Shown here: positions 1 to 7,160 of the stretch, piece by piece
Numbering within the stretch: the first letter of the stretch is position 1
Layout of the letters: every line of letters begins with the position of its first letter
From: JALQTD01 sp965657495
GTDB lineage: Bacteria > Bacteroidota > Bacteroidia > Flavobacteriales_D > Sanyastnellaceae
Direction: 5' to 3'
Assembly: GCA_965657495.1 (NCBI GenBank)
Contig: CBFHPD010000036.1
Span: 1 to 30,683, forward strand
Length of the DNA stretch: 30,683 nt
Position numbers and translations under genes: made by a program
Notes under the pieces: model-generated
The model's database searches: none
The model's input: the letters and a program-made list of their open reading frames with translations, nothing else
What the model was told of the DNA's origin: nothing

Positions 1-793
1 TGCTGCTTCGGACGAAGTGGCGTACATCATTCCCGACATTCCGCTGAACATCAGCATTTCGGACGATGTCACCATCTGCGCAGGGGATGGGATTTCCGTG
101 GAGGCGACGGCAACGGGCGGCGAGGAAGGCTTCGTCTACTATTGGCCCACCCTCAACGCATACGGCCCGACGCAGTACTTGACGCCCACGCAAAGCCTGA
201 CTTATCCGGTGGTGGCGACGGACATTTGCGGTTGGGAGGTGGAGACCGAGACAGCGGTGGACGTGCAGTACTTGTTCAGCCATTTCACCGTCAGCATGCT
301 GTCCCAAACGGAGGCCCAGTTCACGGCGAATCCGTCCCCTACGGAGCCGTTTGAAGGCGCGTTCGATTACTACTGGGACTTCGGAGACGGCTACACTTCC
401 GATGAGCCCAATCCCATTCACCAATACGACGGGCTCCAAGACTACACGGCAAGCTTGGCCGTGACAAGCTGGATCGGTTGCACCGACTCAGCGTACACGA
501 ACATCCCTGGGCCGGTGAATTTCTACATGCCGACGGCATTTACCCCCAACAACGACGGTTTGAACGATGCCTTCCGCGCCCACATGACGGGGGTGAAGGA
601 TTTCGAAATGTGGGTGTTCAACCGGTGGGGAGAAGAAGTGTTCCACAGCATGAACCCCGAGGAGCCGTGGATCGGTGAGGTCCAACAAGGAGGCCACTAC
701 GCGCCCAATGGCATCTACAACTGGGTGGTGCGATTGAAGGGATTCAACACCGACGCCCAAGAGTTCACGGGCACGGTTCAGCTGATGCGCTGA
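1..793 (+). CDS. PKD and gliding-motility C-terminal (CHU_C) domain surface protein, 5' truncated
   Basis: The reading frame is open to the left edge, so only the last ~264 residues of a larger secreted protein are present. A PKD-like module is visible (YYWDFGDGYTSDEPNPIHQY, about 120-140 residues into the fragment), preceded by a repeat-like segment containing GDGISVEATATGG. The last ~90 residues form a CHU_C / gliding motility-associated C-terminal domain: PTAFTPNNDGLNDAFR, then VFNRWGEEVF, and NGIYNWVVRLKG. In Bacteroidota this domain directs export by the type IX secretion system and attachment to the cell surface (family knowledge). The protein is therefore inferred to be a large surface or adhesin-like protein; its ligand cannot be told. 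A terminator follows the stop codon, so this gene probably ends its transcription unit. Confidence 0.9.
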   Translation, partial: AASDEVAYIIPDIPLNISISDDVTICAGDGISVEATATGGEEGFVYYWPTLNAYGPTQYLTPTQSLTYPVVATDICGWEVETETAVDVQYLFSHFTVSMLSQTEAQFTANPSPTEPFEGAFDYYWDFGDGYTSDEPNPIHQYDGLQDYTASLAVTSWIGCTDSAYTNIPGPVNFYMPTAFTPNNDGLNDAFRAHMTGVKDFEMWVFNRWGEEVFHSMNPEEPWIGEVQQGGHYAPNGIYNWVVRLKGFNTDAQEFTGTVQLMR

Positions 794-816
794 TGCGCTG
801 AAACCGTCGGCGGGTG

Positions 817-850
817 CGCCCGGGTGGATGACCGCCCGGGCGTTCTTGTT
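817..850 (+). terminator. Rho-independent terminator after the CHU_C gene
   Basis: An 8-bp perfect stem, CGCCCGGG (817-824) with CCCGGGCG (835-842), encloses a 10-nt loop and is followed by the T-rich tail TTCTTGTT. It lies 24 bp after the stop codon of the surface-protein gene. Confidence 0.7.
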
Positions 851-929
851 GCGGCACATTTCGTGCGGGGTTTGGCGGCTCGTTGGAATTACAAGCGGGT
901 CCAAGTCGTGGGGACAAGGAATCACGGGC

Positions 930-936
930 TATTTTG
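930..936 (+). promoter_or_regulatory. Possible -7 box (TATTTTG) for the sugar transporter
   Basis: TATTTTG is one base short of the Bacteroidota -7 consensus TAnnTTTG and ends 6 nt before the ATG at 943. It helps choose ATG 943 over the in-frame upstream TTG at 883. No clear -33 element was identified. Confidence 0.4.
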
Positions 937-942
937 CAGGCC

Positions 943-2277
943 ATGGAACAGACCAACACATCGCGCTACTTGATGCCGTTCATGGTGATGACGGCGCTCT
1001 TCTTCATGCTCGGGTTCATCACGGTTTTGGTGGATGCGCTCATCCCGCGGTTGAAGGAGGTGTTCGAGCTGACCTACCTGCAGGCAGGCTTGGTCCAAAT
1101 GGCGTGGTTCACCGCCTACGGGGTGTTCTCCATTCCCGGCGGCGGCTTCATCGCGCGATTTGGGTACAAATCCGGGATCATCGCGAGTTTAGCCATGGCC
1201 GGGCTGGGGTGTGCTTTATTCTACCCCGCGGCGGATACGCGGACTTACGGCTTGTTCCTGTTGGCCCTGTTCGTGGTGGCCGGTGGGTTGGCCATTTTGC
1301 AGGTGGCCATCAACCCCTACATCTCGGTGTTGGGAAGCGCTGGGGGGGAATCGCGGCGGTTGAGTTTGGCCCAAGCCTTCAATTCCCTCGGTACGACCAT
1401 CGCGCCCATTGTTGCGGCCACTTACCTCTTAAGTGACCAAATCAAGTCTTCAGCCGACATCGAGGCCATGGCGGAATCGGACAAGTTGGCATACTACGCG
1501 CAAGAAGCCGGTGCGGTGCAGGGACCGTTTCTCTGGCTCGCCGGTGCGTTCGTTGCCCTCGCTGCTTTGGTGGCGATCATCAAGTTGCCCCAAGTCCTTG
1601 CTCAACAGGCGGGTGCGGCTTCGCATTACATCGAAGCGTTCAAGAACCGGCGGCTGCGTTACGGGGCCATCGGCATCTTCGTATACGTCGGGGCAGAAGT
1701 GGCCATTGGCAGCTACATGGTGAACTACGGGCTGTCGCTGGAGGTGGCCGAGGCCTTGCGCTCGAATGCCGTGGTGCATGCGCTGGTGGAGTTTGCAGCC
1801 ACCATCAAGGGAACGGCCGTGGCGGGCATGGATGCCAAAGCCGTCATCGGGGCGTTGTTGACGTTTTATTGGGGCGGGGCCATGGTGGGGCGGTTCCTGG
1901 GGTCGGGATTGATGACCCGCATCGCCCCCAACCGGTTGCTCGGCACCTTCGCGTTGTTGGCCTCCGCGATGGTGGTGGTGAGCATCAGTTCGTCGGGAAT
2001 TTTGGCGTTGGTGGCGCTGCTCGCAGTCGGTTTCTTCAACAGCATCATGTTCCCGACGATCTTCACGCTGGCCATCGATGAATTGGGCGAAATGAAACCC
2101 CTGGGCAGCGGCATTTTGTGCACCGCCATCGTGGGGGGCGCGGTCATCCCGCCTGCGGTTGGAAAGCTCGCGGACCTTTCAGGTGGTTTCGGTTGGGCCT
2201 TCGTTTTGCCGGCGTTGTGCTACCTCTACATTCAGTTTTATGCCTTTCGGGTGGCCCGGCCCAGCGGGGTGAACTAA
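943..2277 (+). CDS. FucP-family sugar MFS transporter
   Basis: Encodes 444 residues with about twelve hydrophobic membrane segments separated by short loops, the size and layout of the FucP/GluP branch of the major facilitator superfamily (proton-coupled L-fucose, glucose/galactose or N-acetylglucosamine permeases). Family-like stretches include MLGFITVLVDALIPRLKEVF near the N-terminus, GLAILQVAINPYISVLG with SLAQAFNSLGTTIAP in the middle, and FYWGGAMVGRFLGS and NSIMFPTIFTLAI in the C-terminal half. The substrate is inferred only as a monosaccharide. ATG 943 is preferred to TTG 883 because the upstream extension (LQAGPSRGDKESRAI) is not family-like and a -7-like box sits just before 943. It stands alone, with no linked catabolic genes. 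Confidence 0.92.
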   Translation: MEQTNTSRYLMPFMVMTALFFMLGFITVLVDALIPRLKEVFELTYLQAGLVQMAWFTAYGVFSIPGGGFIARFGYKSGIIASLAMAGLGCALFYPAADTRTYGLFLLALFVVAGGLAILQVAINPYISVLGSAGGESRRLSLAQAFNSLGTTIAPIVAATYLLSDQIKSSADIEAMAESDKLAYYAQEAGAVQGPFLWLAGAFVALAALVAIIKLPQVLAQQAGAASHYIEAFKNRRLRYGAIGIFVYVGAEVAIGSYMVNYGLSLEVAEALRSNAVVHALVEFAATIKGTAVAGMDAKAVIGALLTFYWGGAMVGRFLGSGLMTRIAPNRLLGTFALLASAMVVVSISSSGILALVALLAVGFFNSIMFPTIFTLAIDELGEMKPLGSGILCTAIVGGAVIPPAVGKLADLSGGFGWAFVLPALCYLYIQFYAFRVARPSGVN

Positions 2278-2342
2278 CCGACTGGGGTGCTGCGGTTAGG
2301 GGGGACTTATCGTGTCACATGTACACTATTTGCAACATTGAG

Positions 2343-2394
2343 TTGTGAAATTGCACAAAATTGCCTAACATTTCGCCAATTCTTTTGCACAAAA
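2343..2394. repeat. AT-rich upstream region with a repeated TTGCACAAAA element
   Basis: The 199-bp gap before the gene at 2477 is visibly AT-richer than its surroundings. It contains TTGCACAAAA twice in direct orientation (2351-2360 and 2385-2394, 34 bp apart), and the first copy forms the second half of an inverted repeat TTGTG-N6-CACAA (2343-2358). This could be an operator or promoter region for the 47-residue protein gene. I cannot assign a regulator. Confidence 0.35.
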
Positions 2395-2476
2395 GGAACG
2401 TTTTCGTCCTGTATGGTGTTCATTCGTATAAGTAACCACGGACGGACTGTCCCGCCCGCGAGAAAGATTTACTACG

Positions 2477-2620
2477 ATGGCTCGCAAAAAGCAAGAGAAG
2501 GAACTCCAACCTAACATCAAGGTCCGCTTGGATCGCCGTACCGTGATCACCGTTCGCGACCGCGAAAAACTGGAGTTCTGGAAGTCGAAGTACCCCGCTT
2601 TGGAGGTGCTTGAAGGTTAA
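2477..2620 (+). CDS. Small basic protein, 47 residues, function unknown
   Basis: ATG at 2477, TAA at 2618-2620; 47 residues beginning MARKKQEKELQPNIKVRLDR and ending KYPALEVLEG. It is rich in Lys, Arg and Glu, with an amphipathic-looking centre (TVITVRDREKLEFWKSKYPA). There is no signal peptide, membrane segment or cysteine. Reality is supported by its isolated setting: nearly 200 bp of AT-rich upstream DNA and a strong terminator 30 bp after the stop. Size and charge resemble small ribosome-associated or nucleic-acid-binding proteins, but I do not recognise a family and assign no function. Confidence 0.75.
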   Translation: MARKKQEKELQPNIKVRLDRRTVITVRDREKLEFWKSKYPALEVLEG

Positions 2621-2649
2621 GTCCGAACCGAATCAAGTCGGTTCTCAAT

Positions 2650-2681
2650 AAAAAAGGCGAATCAACCGATTCGCCTTTTTT
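2650..2681. terminator. Strong bidirectional Rho-independent terminator
   Basis: A perfect 14-bp stem AAAAAAGGCGAATC (2650-2663) / GATTCGCCTTTTTT (2668-2681) with an AACC loop. The A-run on one side and T-run on the other let it work in both directions, serving the small gene ending at 2620 and the minus-strand gene ending at 2718. A weaker hairpin (GAACCGA 2625-2631 / TCGGTTC 2638-2644) lies just before it. Confidence 0.9.
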
Positions 2682-2717
2682 CATGGGTTACCATGTGATC
2701 CGCTGCAAGGTGCTGCG

Positions 2718-2999
2718 TCAAGCCACCTGCGACGACTTGACCCAGGGCGCGTGCGCGAGCTGCTGCCGCCCACTTTTCGTCAGGGTGTAACCGTTGCGGT
2801 TTTGGACCAAGCCATCGAGGTACAAGTTGGTGATGCGTTCTCCGATGCGCGCCTGCCCCACGTTCAAATCGGTGTCGGCTTCGATGCGCTTCCAAAAGTT
2901 CCGTTCAAGCACCGCCAAGCGGATGTTCGCGTTGAATTCATTCTTGTGCGACTGAACGATGTCCAAAATCATGTGGTCATACTTATCCAACTGCTGCAT
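2718..2999 (-). CDS. Small winged-helix-like protein
   Basis: Encodes 93 residues from ATG 2999 (MQQLDKYDHMILDIVQSHKN...). The second half, RIGERITNLYLDGLVQNRNG followed by YTLTKSGRQQL, reads as the recognition helix and wing of a winged helix-turn-helix, so a small DNA-binding regulator is the best guess. An extended start (20 residues further upstream) is possible, but the MQQLDKYDHM start has a -7-like box (TAATTTG) about 30 nt upstream and looks more natural. There is no effector domain, membrane segment or signal peptide. It converges with the 47-residue gene on a shared bidirectional terminator. The target is unknown, and the helix-turn-helix assignment comes from sequence feel rather than a full motif match. 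Confidence 0.7.
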   Translation of the reverse strand: MQQLDKYDHMILDIVQSHKNEFNANIRLAVLERNFWKRIEADTDLNVGQARIGERITNLYLDGLVQNRNGYTLTKSGRQQLAHAPWVKSSQVA

Positions 3000-3030
3000 G
3001 TGACTTGTTTTTATTCCAAACTTGTGAGGG

Positions 3031-3037
3031 CAAATTA
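3031..3037 (-). promoter_or_regulatory. Possible -7 box for the winged-helix gene
   Basis: On the minus strand this reads TAATTTG, one base short of TAnnTTTG, and lies about 31 nt upstream of ATG 2999. A -33 element was not identified. Confidence 0.35.
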
Positions 3038-3122
3038 GGCAGTCATCCGAAGGCATTGAGGGGGCGCTTGGGGGAGATGTTCACCCTTTGTTCACGAAAT
3101 CGCCGAAGTTGTGGATGAAATG

Positions 3123-3581
3123 TTAATAACCCTCGCGCTCTGCTGCAAGTGCCGCTTCCGACGGCGGCGGGGTGGTGGTTCGGCCCTCGAAGTAGGACAA
3201 ATACCGGCACACGTGTCCCACAGATCGCTCGGCGACGGGACCGGGATGAAAGGGGCGATGAACCGAAATGACCCGGCGCCGGGCATCGAAGCCAACGCAG
3301 CTCAACCAGGGAATGCCGGCCCCGGCTTCGGTCAATTGCTCGGCCAAGGCCTTGGGCCCCTCCCCAGCAGCCAGCCGGACGATGCGCCCCCGATCGGGCA
3401 GGCTCCACCAGAAAACATGCCAAGCAAGGCGCTCAGGCCAAGATTGGAAGACCGGTGTGACCAGGACAAGGGGGCGAAAATGGCCGCCCAGTTGTCCCTG
3501 AACGGTCCAACCAAGCCGGTGGAGGGCACGCTGCATGGCCCGCTGAACGGGGGAGAAGGCTTGGGCGTGGTGGCGGGTCAT
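3123..3581 (-). CDS. Uncharacterised protein translationally coupled to aat
   Basis: Encodes 152 residues starting MTRHHAQAFSPVQRAMQRAL. Its ATG (3581-3579) overlaps the aat stop (3580-3578) in an ATGA junction, the usual sign of coupled translation, which fixes the start and argues that the ORF is real. The middle is hydrophobic and aromatic (FRPLVLVTPVFQSWPERLAW, then HVFWWSLPDRGRIVRLAAG), and the end is rich in Pro, Ala and Glu. I see no signal peptide, no clear membrane helix and no catalytic motif I recognise. The coupling suggests co-expression with the N-end-rule transferase, but no functional link can be inferred from sequence. It ends about 120 bp before the next minus-strand gene. 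Confidence 0.7.
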   Translation of the reverse strand: MTRHHAQAFSPVQRAMQRALHRLGWTVQGQLGGHFRPLVLVTPVFQSWPERLAWHVFWWSLPDRGRIVRLAAGEGPKALAEQLTEAGAGIPWLSCVGFDARRRVISVHRPFHPGPVAERSVGHVCRYLSYFEGRTTTPPPSEAALAAEREGY

Positions 3582-4294
3582 GGCTGATGCAAGGGCCAGT
3601 GCGGCGGTGCTAGTGCGGTCCAAGGACCGCGCAAGGACGGCGTCTTTTCAACCCAACTGCGCAGGTCCCGCATGAAACCTTCCCGGGGCTTGGTCACCGC
3701 GCCCAGGGACATCAGATGCGGGTTCTCGATTTGGCAATCAATGGGGCTGAAGCCATGGTGGCGAGCGAAATCGACCAAGTAAACGAGGGCAAATTTCGAA
3801 GCATCCGTGGCCCGCGAAAACATGCTGTCACCAGTGAATTGCCGGCCGATGGCGACTCCGAAGAGCCCCCCCACCAACTCGTCGCCGCGCCACGCCTCAA
3901 AGGAGTGTGCAAAACCCAAGGCATGCAGCGCTTGAAACGCCGCTTTCACCTCCTCCGTGAGCCACGTTTCTTCCCGGTCGCCACAGCCGTCCAGTACGCC
4001 GGCAAAGTCCGTGTCCATTCGGAGTTCGTAGCCCCGGTTGCGCAGGCTGCTGCGCAGCGATTTGCTCACCTTCAATTGGTCGTGAGGGAGGATGCACCGT
4101 TCTACTGGCGCCCACCAGATGATGGGGTCGCCCGGCATGTACCATGGGAAAATGCCCTCCTCGTAAGCGGCGAGCATCCGGGGCACCGACAGGTCCCCGC
4201 CCACCGCCAAAATGCCTTCCCCGACGGCTTGGTCAACGGGCGGGAAATGCAATTCGCCGCCCGGTTCGATGATGGTCAGTTCATACGCGCTCAT
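3578..4294 (-). CDS. aat: Leucyl/phenylalanyl-tRNA--protein transferase
   Basis: Aat moves Leu or Phe from aminoacyl-tRNA to the N-terminal Arg or Lys of proteins, marking them for ClpS/ClpAP degradation in the cytoplasm (established). The 238-residue product matches the family in size and motifs: GILAVGGDLS (~27-36), YEEGIFPWY (~44-52), WWAP (~60), AHSFEAW (~129-135), GGLFGVAIG followed by GDSMFS (~142-160) and the C-terminal IDCQ...HLMSLGA. The frame stays open far upstream, but homology begins at MSAYELTIIEP, so ATG 4294 is chosen. It is divergent from the NUDIX gene with 60 bp between start codons, and its stop overlaps the start of the next minus-strand gene (ATGA). A TACCTTCA box lies 8 nt before the start. 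Confidence 0.95.
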   Translation of the reverse strand: MSAYELTIIEPGGELHFPPVDQAVGEGILAVGGDLSVPRMLAAYEEGIFPWYMPGDPIIWWAPVERCILPHDQLKVSKSLRSSLRNRGYELRMDTDFAGVLDGCGDREETWLTEEVKAAFQALHALGFAHSFEAWRGDELVGGLFGVAIGRQFTGDSMFSRATDASKFALVYLVDFARHHGFSPIDCQIENPHLMSLGAVTKPREGFMRDLRSWVEKTPSLRGPWTALAPPHWPLHQP

Positions 4295-4302
4295 GGACCC
4301 GA

Positions 4303-4310
4303 TGAAGGTA
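4303..4310 (-). promoter_or_regulatory. Possible -7 box for aat (TACCTTCA)
   Basis: The minus strand reads TACCTTCA, matching TAnnTT of the Bacteroidota -7 consensus TAnnTTTG, and ends 8 nt before ATG 4294. The region is shared with the divergent NUDIX promoter. Confidence 0.4.
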
Positions 4311-4342
4311 GGGCACGACCGCCGGGATTGCATCCCTTGTCC

Positions 4343-4350
4343 GAACTTTG
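4343..4350 (+). promoter_or_regulatory. -7-like box (GAACTTTG) 4 nt before the NUDIX start
   Basis: GAACTTTG matches the TTTG half of TAnnTTTG but has GA for TA. It is followed by TGCC and then ATG 4355, the same 4-nt spacing seen at six other genes in this window. Confidence 0.45.
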
Positions 4351-4354
4351 TGCC

Positions 4355-4996
4355 ATGCCGCATGAGGAATCGACAGGTTTTCAGCAGCGCGTCCGCCACG
4401 CATTGACGGGGCCGGCCGTGGTGCGTGAGGGGCGTTACCAAGCTGCACCGGGGGGGCGGTCGAGCCGATTGCAGGCGGAGGCCTCCGGCCAATCGATCCG
4501 GTACGCCGCCGTGTTGTTGGCCCTCGTCCCGGCGGCCGGCGGATGGTCCGCGGTCCTCATGGAGCGCACCCCGCATCCGGGCGTGCACGGGGGCCAAATC
4601 AGCTTCCCAGGAGGCGAAGTGGAACCGGAGGATGCCGATCGGCTTGCCACGGCACTCCGCGAGTTCGAGGAGGAAATGGGGGTGGCGGTGCCGCGCTCGG
4701 CGGTTCTGGGGCACCTCACGCCGCTGTTCATCCCCCCGAGCGGGTTCGATGTGGAGGCGTTCGTGGCGGTGCTCCCCGAGGCGCCCCGATGGCATCCGGA
4801 TGCCCGGGAGGTCGCTGCCGTGCTGCACCTGCCCCTTTACCCGCGCCCCGCATTGCAGCCTGCAGCGGTGCAGGCTGGTGCGGTGCGGCTCCGCGTACCT
4901 TCCTACGCCTGCGAGGGGAGGACGGTCTGGGGAGCGACGGCGATTTTGCTCACAGAACTGCTGGAGCTGATGGATTGGGGCCGGGCTTCCACCTAA
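4355..4996 (+). CDS. NUDIX hydrolase, CoA pyrophosphatase type
   Basis: Encodes 213 residues from ATG 4355. The NUDIX box is GGEVEPEDA...TALREFEEEMGV (residues ~86-110), with the REFEEE metal-binding core. Just before it, HGGQISFPGG (78-87) is the extra signature of the NudL/YeaB/PCD1 subfamily, which hydrolyses the pyrophosphate of coenzyme A and acyl-CoAs to 3',5'-ADP and phosphopantetheine (family knowledge). Other dinucleotide substrates cannot be excluded. The frame is open further upstream, but the region before 4355 is antisense to aat and not family-like. The next gene starts 9 nt after the stop, yet that gene appears to have its own promoter overlapping this stop codon. Confidence 0.9.
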   Translation: MPHEESTGFQQRVRHALTGPAVVREGRYQAAPGGRSSRLQAEASGQSIRYAAVLLALVPAAGGWSAVLMERTPHPGVHGGQISFPGGEVEPEDADRLATALREFEEEMGVAVPRSAVLGHLTPLFIPPSGFDVEAFVAVLPEAPRWHPDAREVAAVLHLPLYPRPALQPAAVQAGAVRLRVPSYACEGRTVWGATAILLTELLELMDWGRAST

Positions 4997-5001
4997 TTTT
5001 G
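4975..5001 (+). promoter_or_regulatory. Promoter TTG-N16-TAATTTTG before the HEAT-like gene
   Basis: A perfect TAnnTTTG box (TAATTTTG, 4994-5001) is preceded by TTG at 4975-4977 and followed by CACC and ATG 5006. The TAA of the box is also the stop codon of the NUDIX gene. The 4-nt gap to ATG leaves little or no room for a 5' leader. Confidence 0.65.
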
Positions 5002-5005
5002 CACC

Positions 5006-5512
5006 ATGGCAAAATGGAATGATTTGTTCAGCCCCAAGGAGGAAGTCGTGCTCGACGCCATCCAAGTGGCCGGTGAAGTCGGTACCGTAGAATGGGTGCG
5101 CCCGTTGTTGGAAGCCGTCCGCGACCACCCTTCCGAAACCGTAAAGCAATCGGCTTCCAACGTGCTGAGCACGCTGAAAATCTCAGCTGCAGAAGACGTG
5201 CTCGCCGATGCCTTGAACGATCCGGAATTTGAAGGGCTGTCGGCCGACATCATCACCTTCTTGTGGAGCTGCGGCTTCCATTCCGAAGAGCTCCTGCCGG
5301 ACGTGGTGCGGTGCGCGGTAAGCGGGGACTTCCGAGCGGCGATGGAGGCCTTGACGTGGGTCGAACAAATCGAAGCGATCAGCGGCGAACACGATTTGTT
5401 GGAGTCCATTTTGGTGGTGCGCGGCGGCCTCGAGGACGACAGCCTCAAGGACATCCACGGGTTGCTCAATCCGTTGTTGGACCACCTCCACCTCCTTGAG
5501 CGGGGGCAGTGA
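5006..5512 (+). CDS. HEAT-like repeat protein
   Basis: Encodes 168 residues with no signal peptide or membrane segment. It is predicted almost wholly helical and is built from paired helices typical of HEAT/armadillo-like repeats: EEVVLDAIQVAGEVGTVEWV, VRDHPSETVKQSASNVLSTL, AAEDVLADALNDPEF and so on. Such proteins are usually cytoplasmic scaffolds; no catalytic residues are seen. The partner is unknown. ATG 5006 follows its own -7 box by 4 nt. It converges with the carboxyltransferase gene so tightly that the two stop codons are adjacent in the palindrome TGATCA (5510-5515). Confidence 0.8.
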   Translation: MAKWNDLFSPKEEVVLDAIQVAGEVGTVEWVRPLLEAVRDHPSETVKQSASNVLSTLKISAAEDVLADALNDPEFEGLSADIITFLWSCGFHSEELLPDVVRCAVSGDFRAAMEALTWVEQIEAISGEHDLLESILVVRGGLEDDSLKDIHGLLNPLLDHLHLLERGQ

Positions 5513-7156
5513 TCACGTCTGGATGACCCCGGGATTGAACGGGCGTTCGGACGGGGCCGCATTGGCCGCCTCGATGCCCGTGGAAATCCAAGAGCGGGTC
5601 GCCTGCGGGTCGATGATGGCGTCCACCCACAGCCGCGCCGCTGCGTAAACCGGCTCGGTCGCTGCATCGTACTGCGCAGCGATGCGGTCGTACAAGGCCT
5701 GTGCTGCCGCTTCGTCCACGGGCTGACCTTGCTTTTTCAGGGCGCTGACTTCGATTTGCTGCAGCACTTTGGCCGCTTGAGCGCCCCCCATGACGGCGAG
5801 CCGCGCGGTGGGCCAAGCGACGATGAGTCGGGGATCATAGGCCTTTCCGCACATCGCGTAGTTGCCTGCCCCGTAGCTGTTGCCCACGATGACCGTGAAC
5901 TTGGGGACGACGGAGTTGGCCACCGCGTTGACGAGCTTGGCTCCGTCCTTGATGATCCCGCCGTGCTCAGAACGCGATCCCACCATGAAACCTGTGACGT
6001 CTTGCAGGAACACGAGTGGCACCCCTTTTTGGTTGCAGTTCATGATGAACCGGGCAGCCTTGTCCGCGCTGTCGGAATAAATGACCCCGCCAAACTGCAA
6101 GCCTTCCTTCTTCGATTTCACCATGTTCCGCTGGTTTGCGACGATGCCCACGCTCCACCCGTCGATGCGCGCGTAACCGGTGAGCAAGGTCCGCCCGTAC
6201 TCCTTTTTGTACTCCGTGAACGAGCCTGCATCAACAAGCGCCTCGATGAGTTCGCGCCCCTCATAGGGTTGGCTCCGTTCGGGCGGGAGGATGCTGCGGA
6301 TGTCGCGGCCACGCGGTGCTTCAGCGGCTTCGCGGCGGTAGCCTACAAGTGGTCCAGGGGCCTTCACATGGCGAATGAGCTCGCGGATTTTCTTAAGCGC
6401 CTCGCGGTCGTCTTTGCACTTGTAATCCGTCACCCCGCTGATGGCAGAATGGGTGTCGGCTCCACCAAGCGTCTCATTGTCAATGTCTTCCCCGATGGCT
6501 GCGCGGACCAAATAACTGCCCGCCAAAAAAATCGATCCCGTTCCTTCCACAATCAAACTCTCGTCGCTCATGATCGGGAGGTAGGCGCCACCGGCCACGC
6601 AGGATCCCATGACGGCGGCGATTTGTGGGATGCCCCGGCTGCTCATCACGGCGTTGTTCCGGAACATCCGTCCGAAGTGCTCTTTGTCCGGAAAAATCTC
6701 GTCCTGCATGGGCAAATAGACTCCGGCGCTGTCCACGAGGTAGACGATGGGCAGCCGGTTTTCCATGGCGATTTCCTGCGCCCGCAGGTTCTTCTTCCCG
6801 GTGATGGGGAACCAAGCGCCGGCCTTGACGGTGGCGTCGTTGGCCACCGCGATGACCAGCCGGCCGTGGACCCGCGCGATTTGGACCACCACCCCGCCGG
6901 AGGGACAACCGCCCTGCTCGGCGTACATGCCTTCCCCCGCCAATCCCCCGATTTCCAATGGCGGCTCCCCCGGATCGAACAAGGCCGCCAAGCGCTCACG
7001 GGCCGTCAACTTCCCGAGCGCGTGCTGCTTGTCGATCCGCTTCTGTCCGCCGCCAAGGGCCACTTTCGCTTCCAACCGCCGCAGGTCCGACAGCAGCATG
7101 CGCATGGCGTCGTCGTTGCGGTTGTATTCCAATTCAGGGCTCATTTCCTCTGCCAT
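5513..7156 (-). CDS. Acyl-CoA carboxylase carboxyltransferase (beta) subunit, methylcrotonyl-CoA-like
   Basis: Encodes 547 residues with the two crotonase-like halves of biotin-dependent acyl-CoA carboxylase carboxyltransferases, which transfer CO2 from carboxybiotin to an acyl-CoA. N-terminal KQHALGKLTARERLAALFDP, VYLVDSAGVYLPMQDEIF and GSCVAGGAYLPIMSDE are typical of the first half. FLQDVTGFMVGSRSE, GGIIKDGAKLVNAVAN and VGNSYGAGNYAMCGKAYDPR in the second half most resemble methylcrotonyl-CoA carboxylase beta (leucine degradation); propionyl- or geranyl-CoA is possible. No biotin-carboxylase (alpha) partner lies nearby, so it must be encoded elsewhere. ATG 7156 is preceded at 4 nt by a perfect -7 box. 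It is divergent from the uptake operon with only 34 bp between start codons. Confidence 0.93.
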   Translation of the reverse strand: MAEEMSPELEYNRNDDAMRMLLSDLRRLEAKVALGGGQKRIDKQHALGKLTARERLAALFDPGEPPLEIGGLAGEGMYAEQGGCPSGGVVVQIARVHGRLVIAVANDATVKAGAWFPITGKKNLRAQEIAMENRLPIVYLVDSAGVYLPMQDEIFPDKEHFGRMFRNNAVMSSRGIPQIAAVMGSCVAGGAYLPIMSDESLIVEGTGSIFLAGSYLVRAAIGEDIDNETLGGADTHSAISGVTDYKCKDDREALKKIRELIRHVKAPGPLVGYRREAAEAPRGRDIRSILPPERSQPYEGRELIEALVDAGSFTEYKKEYGRTLLTGYARIDGWSVGIVANQRNMVKSKKEGLQFGGVIYSDSADKAARFIMNCNQKGVPLVFLQDVTGFMVGSRSEHGGIIKDGAKLVNAVANSVVPKFTVIVGNSYGAGNYAMCGKAYDPRLIVAWPTARLAVMGGAQAAKVLQQIEVSALKKQGQPVDEAAAQALYDRIAAQYDAATEPVYAAARLWVDAIIDPQATRSWISTGIEAANAAPSERPFNPGVIQT

Positions 7157-7160
7157 GCCT

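Noticed and set aside
781..799. Tandem GCTGATGC repeat around the stop codon of the first gene
   Set aside because: Only two and a half units; probably a chance or slippage event with no further context.
2274..2299. Inverted repeat CTAACCG/CGGTTAG at the end of the sugar transporter gene
   Set aside because: Stem of 7 bp with a 12-nt loop and no T-run after it; too weak to call a terminator.
4295..5149. N-terminal extension of aat
   Set aside because: The frame is open upstream, but Aat homology begins at ATG 4294 and the extension is antisense to the NUDIX and HEAT-like genes.
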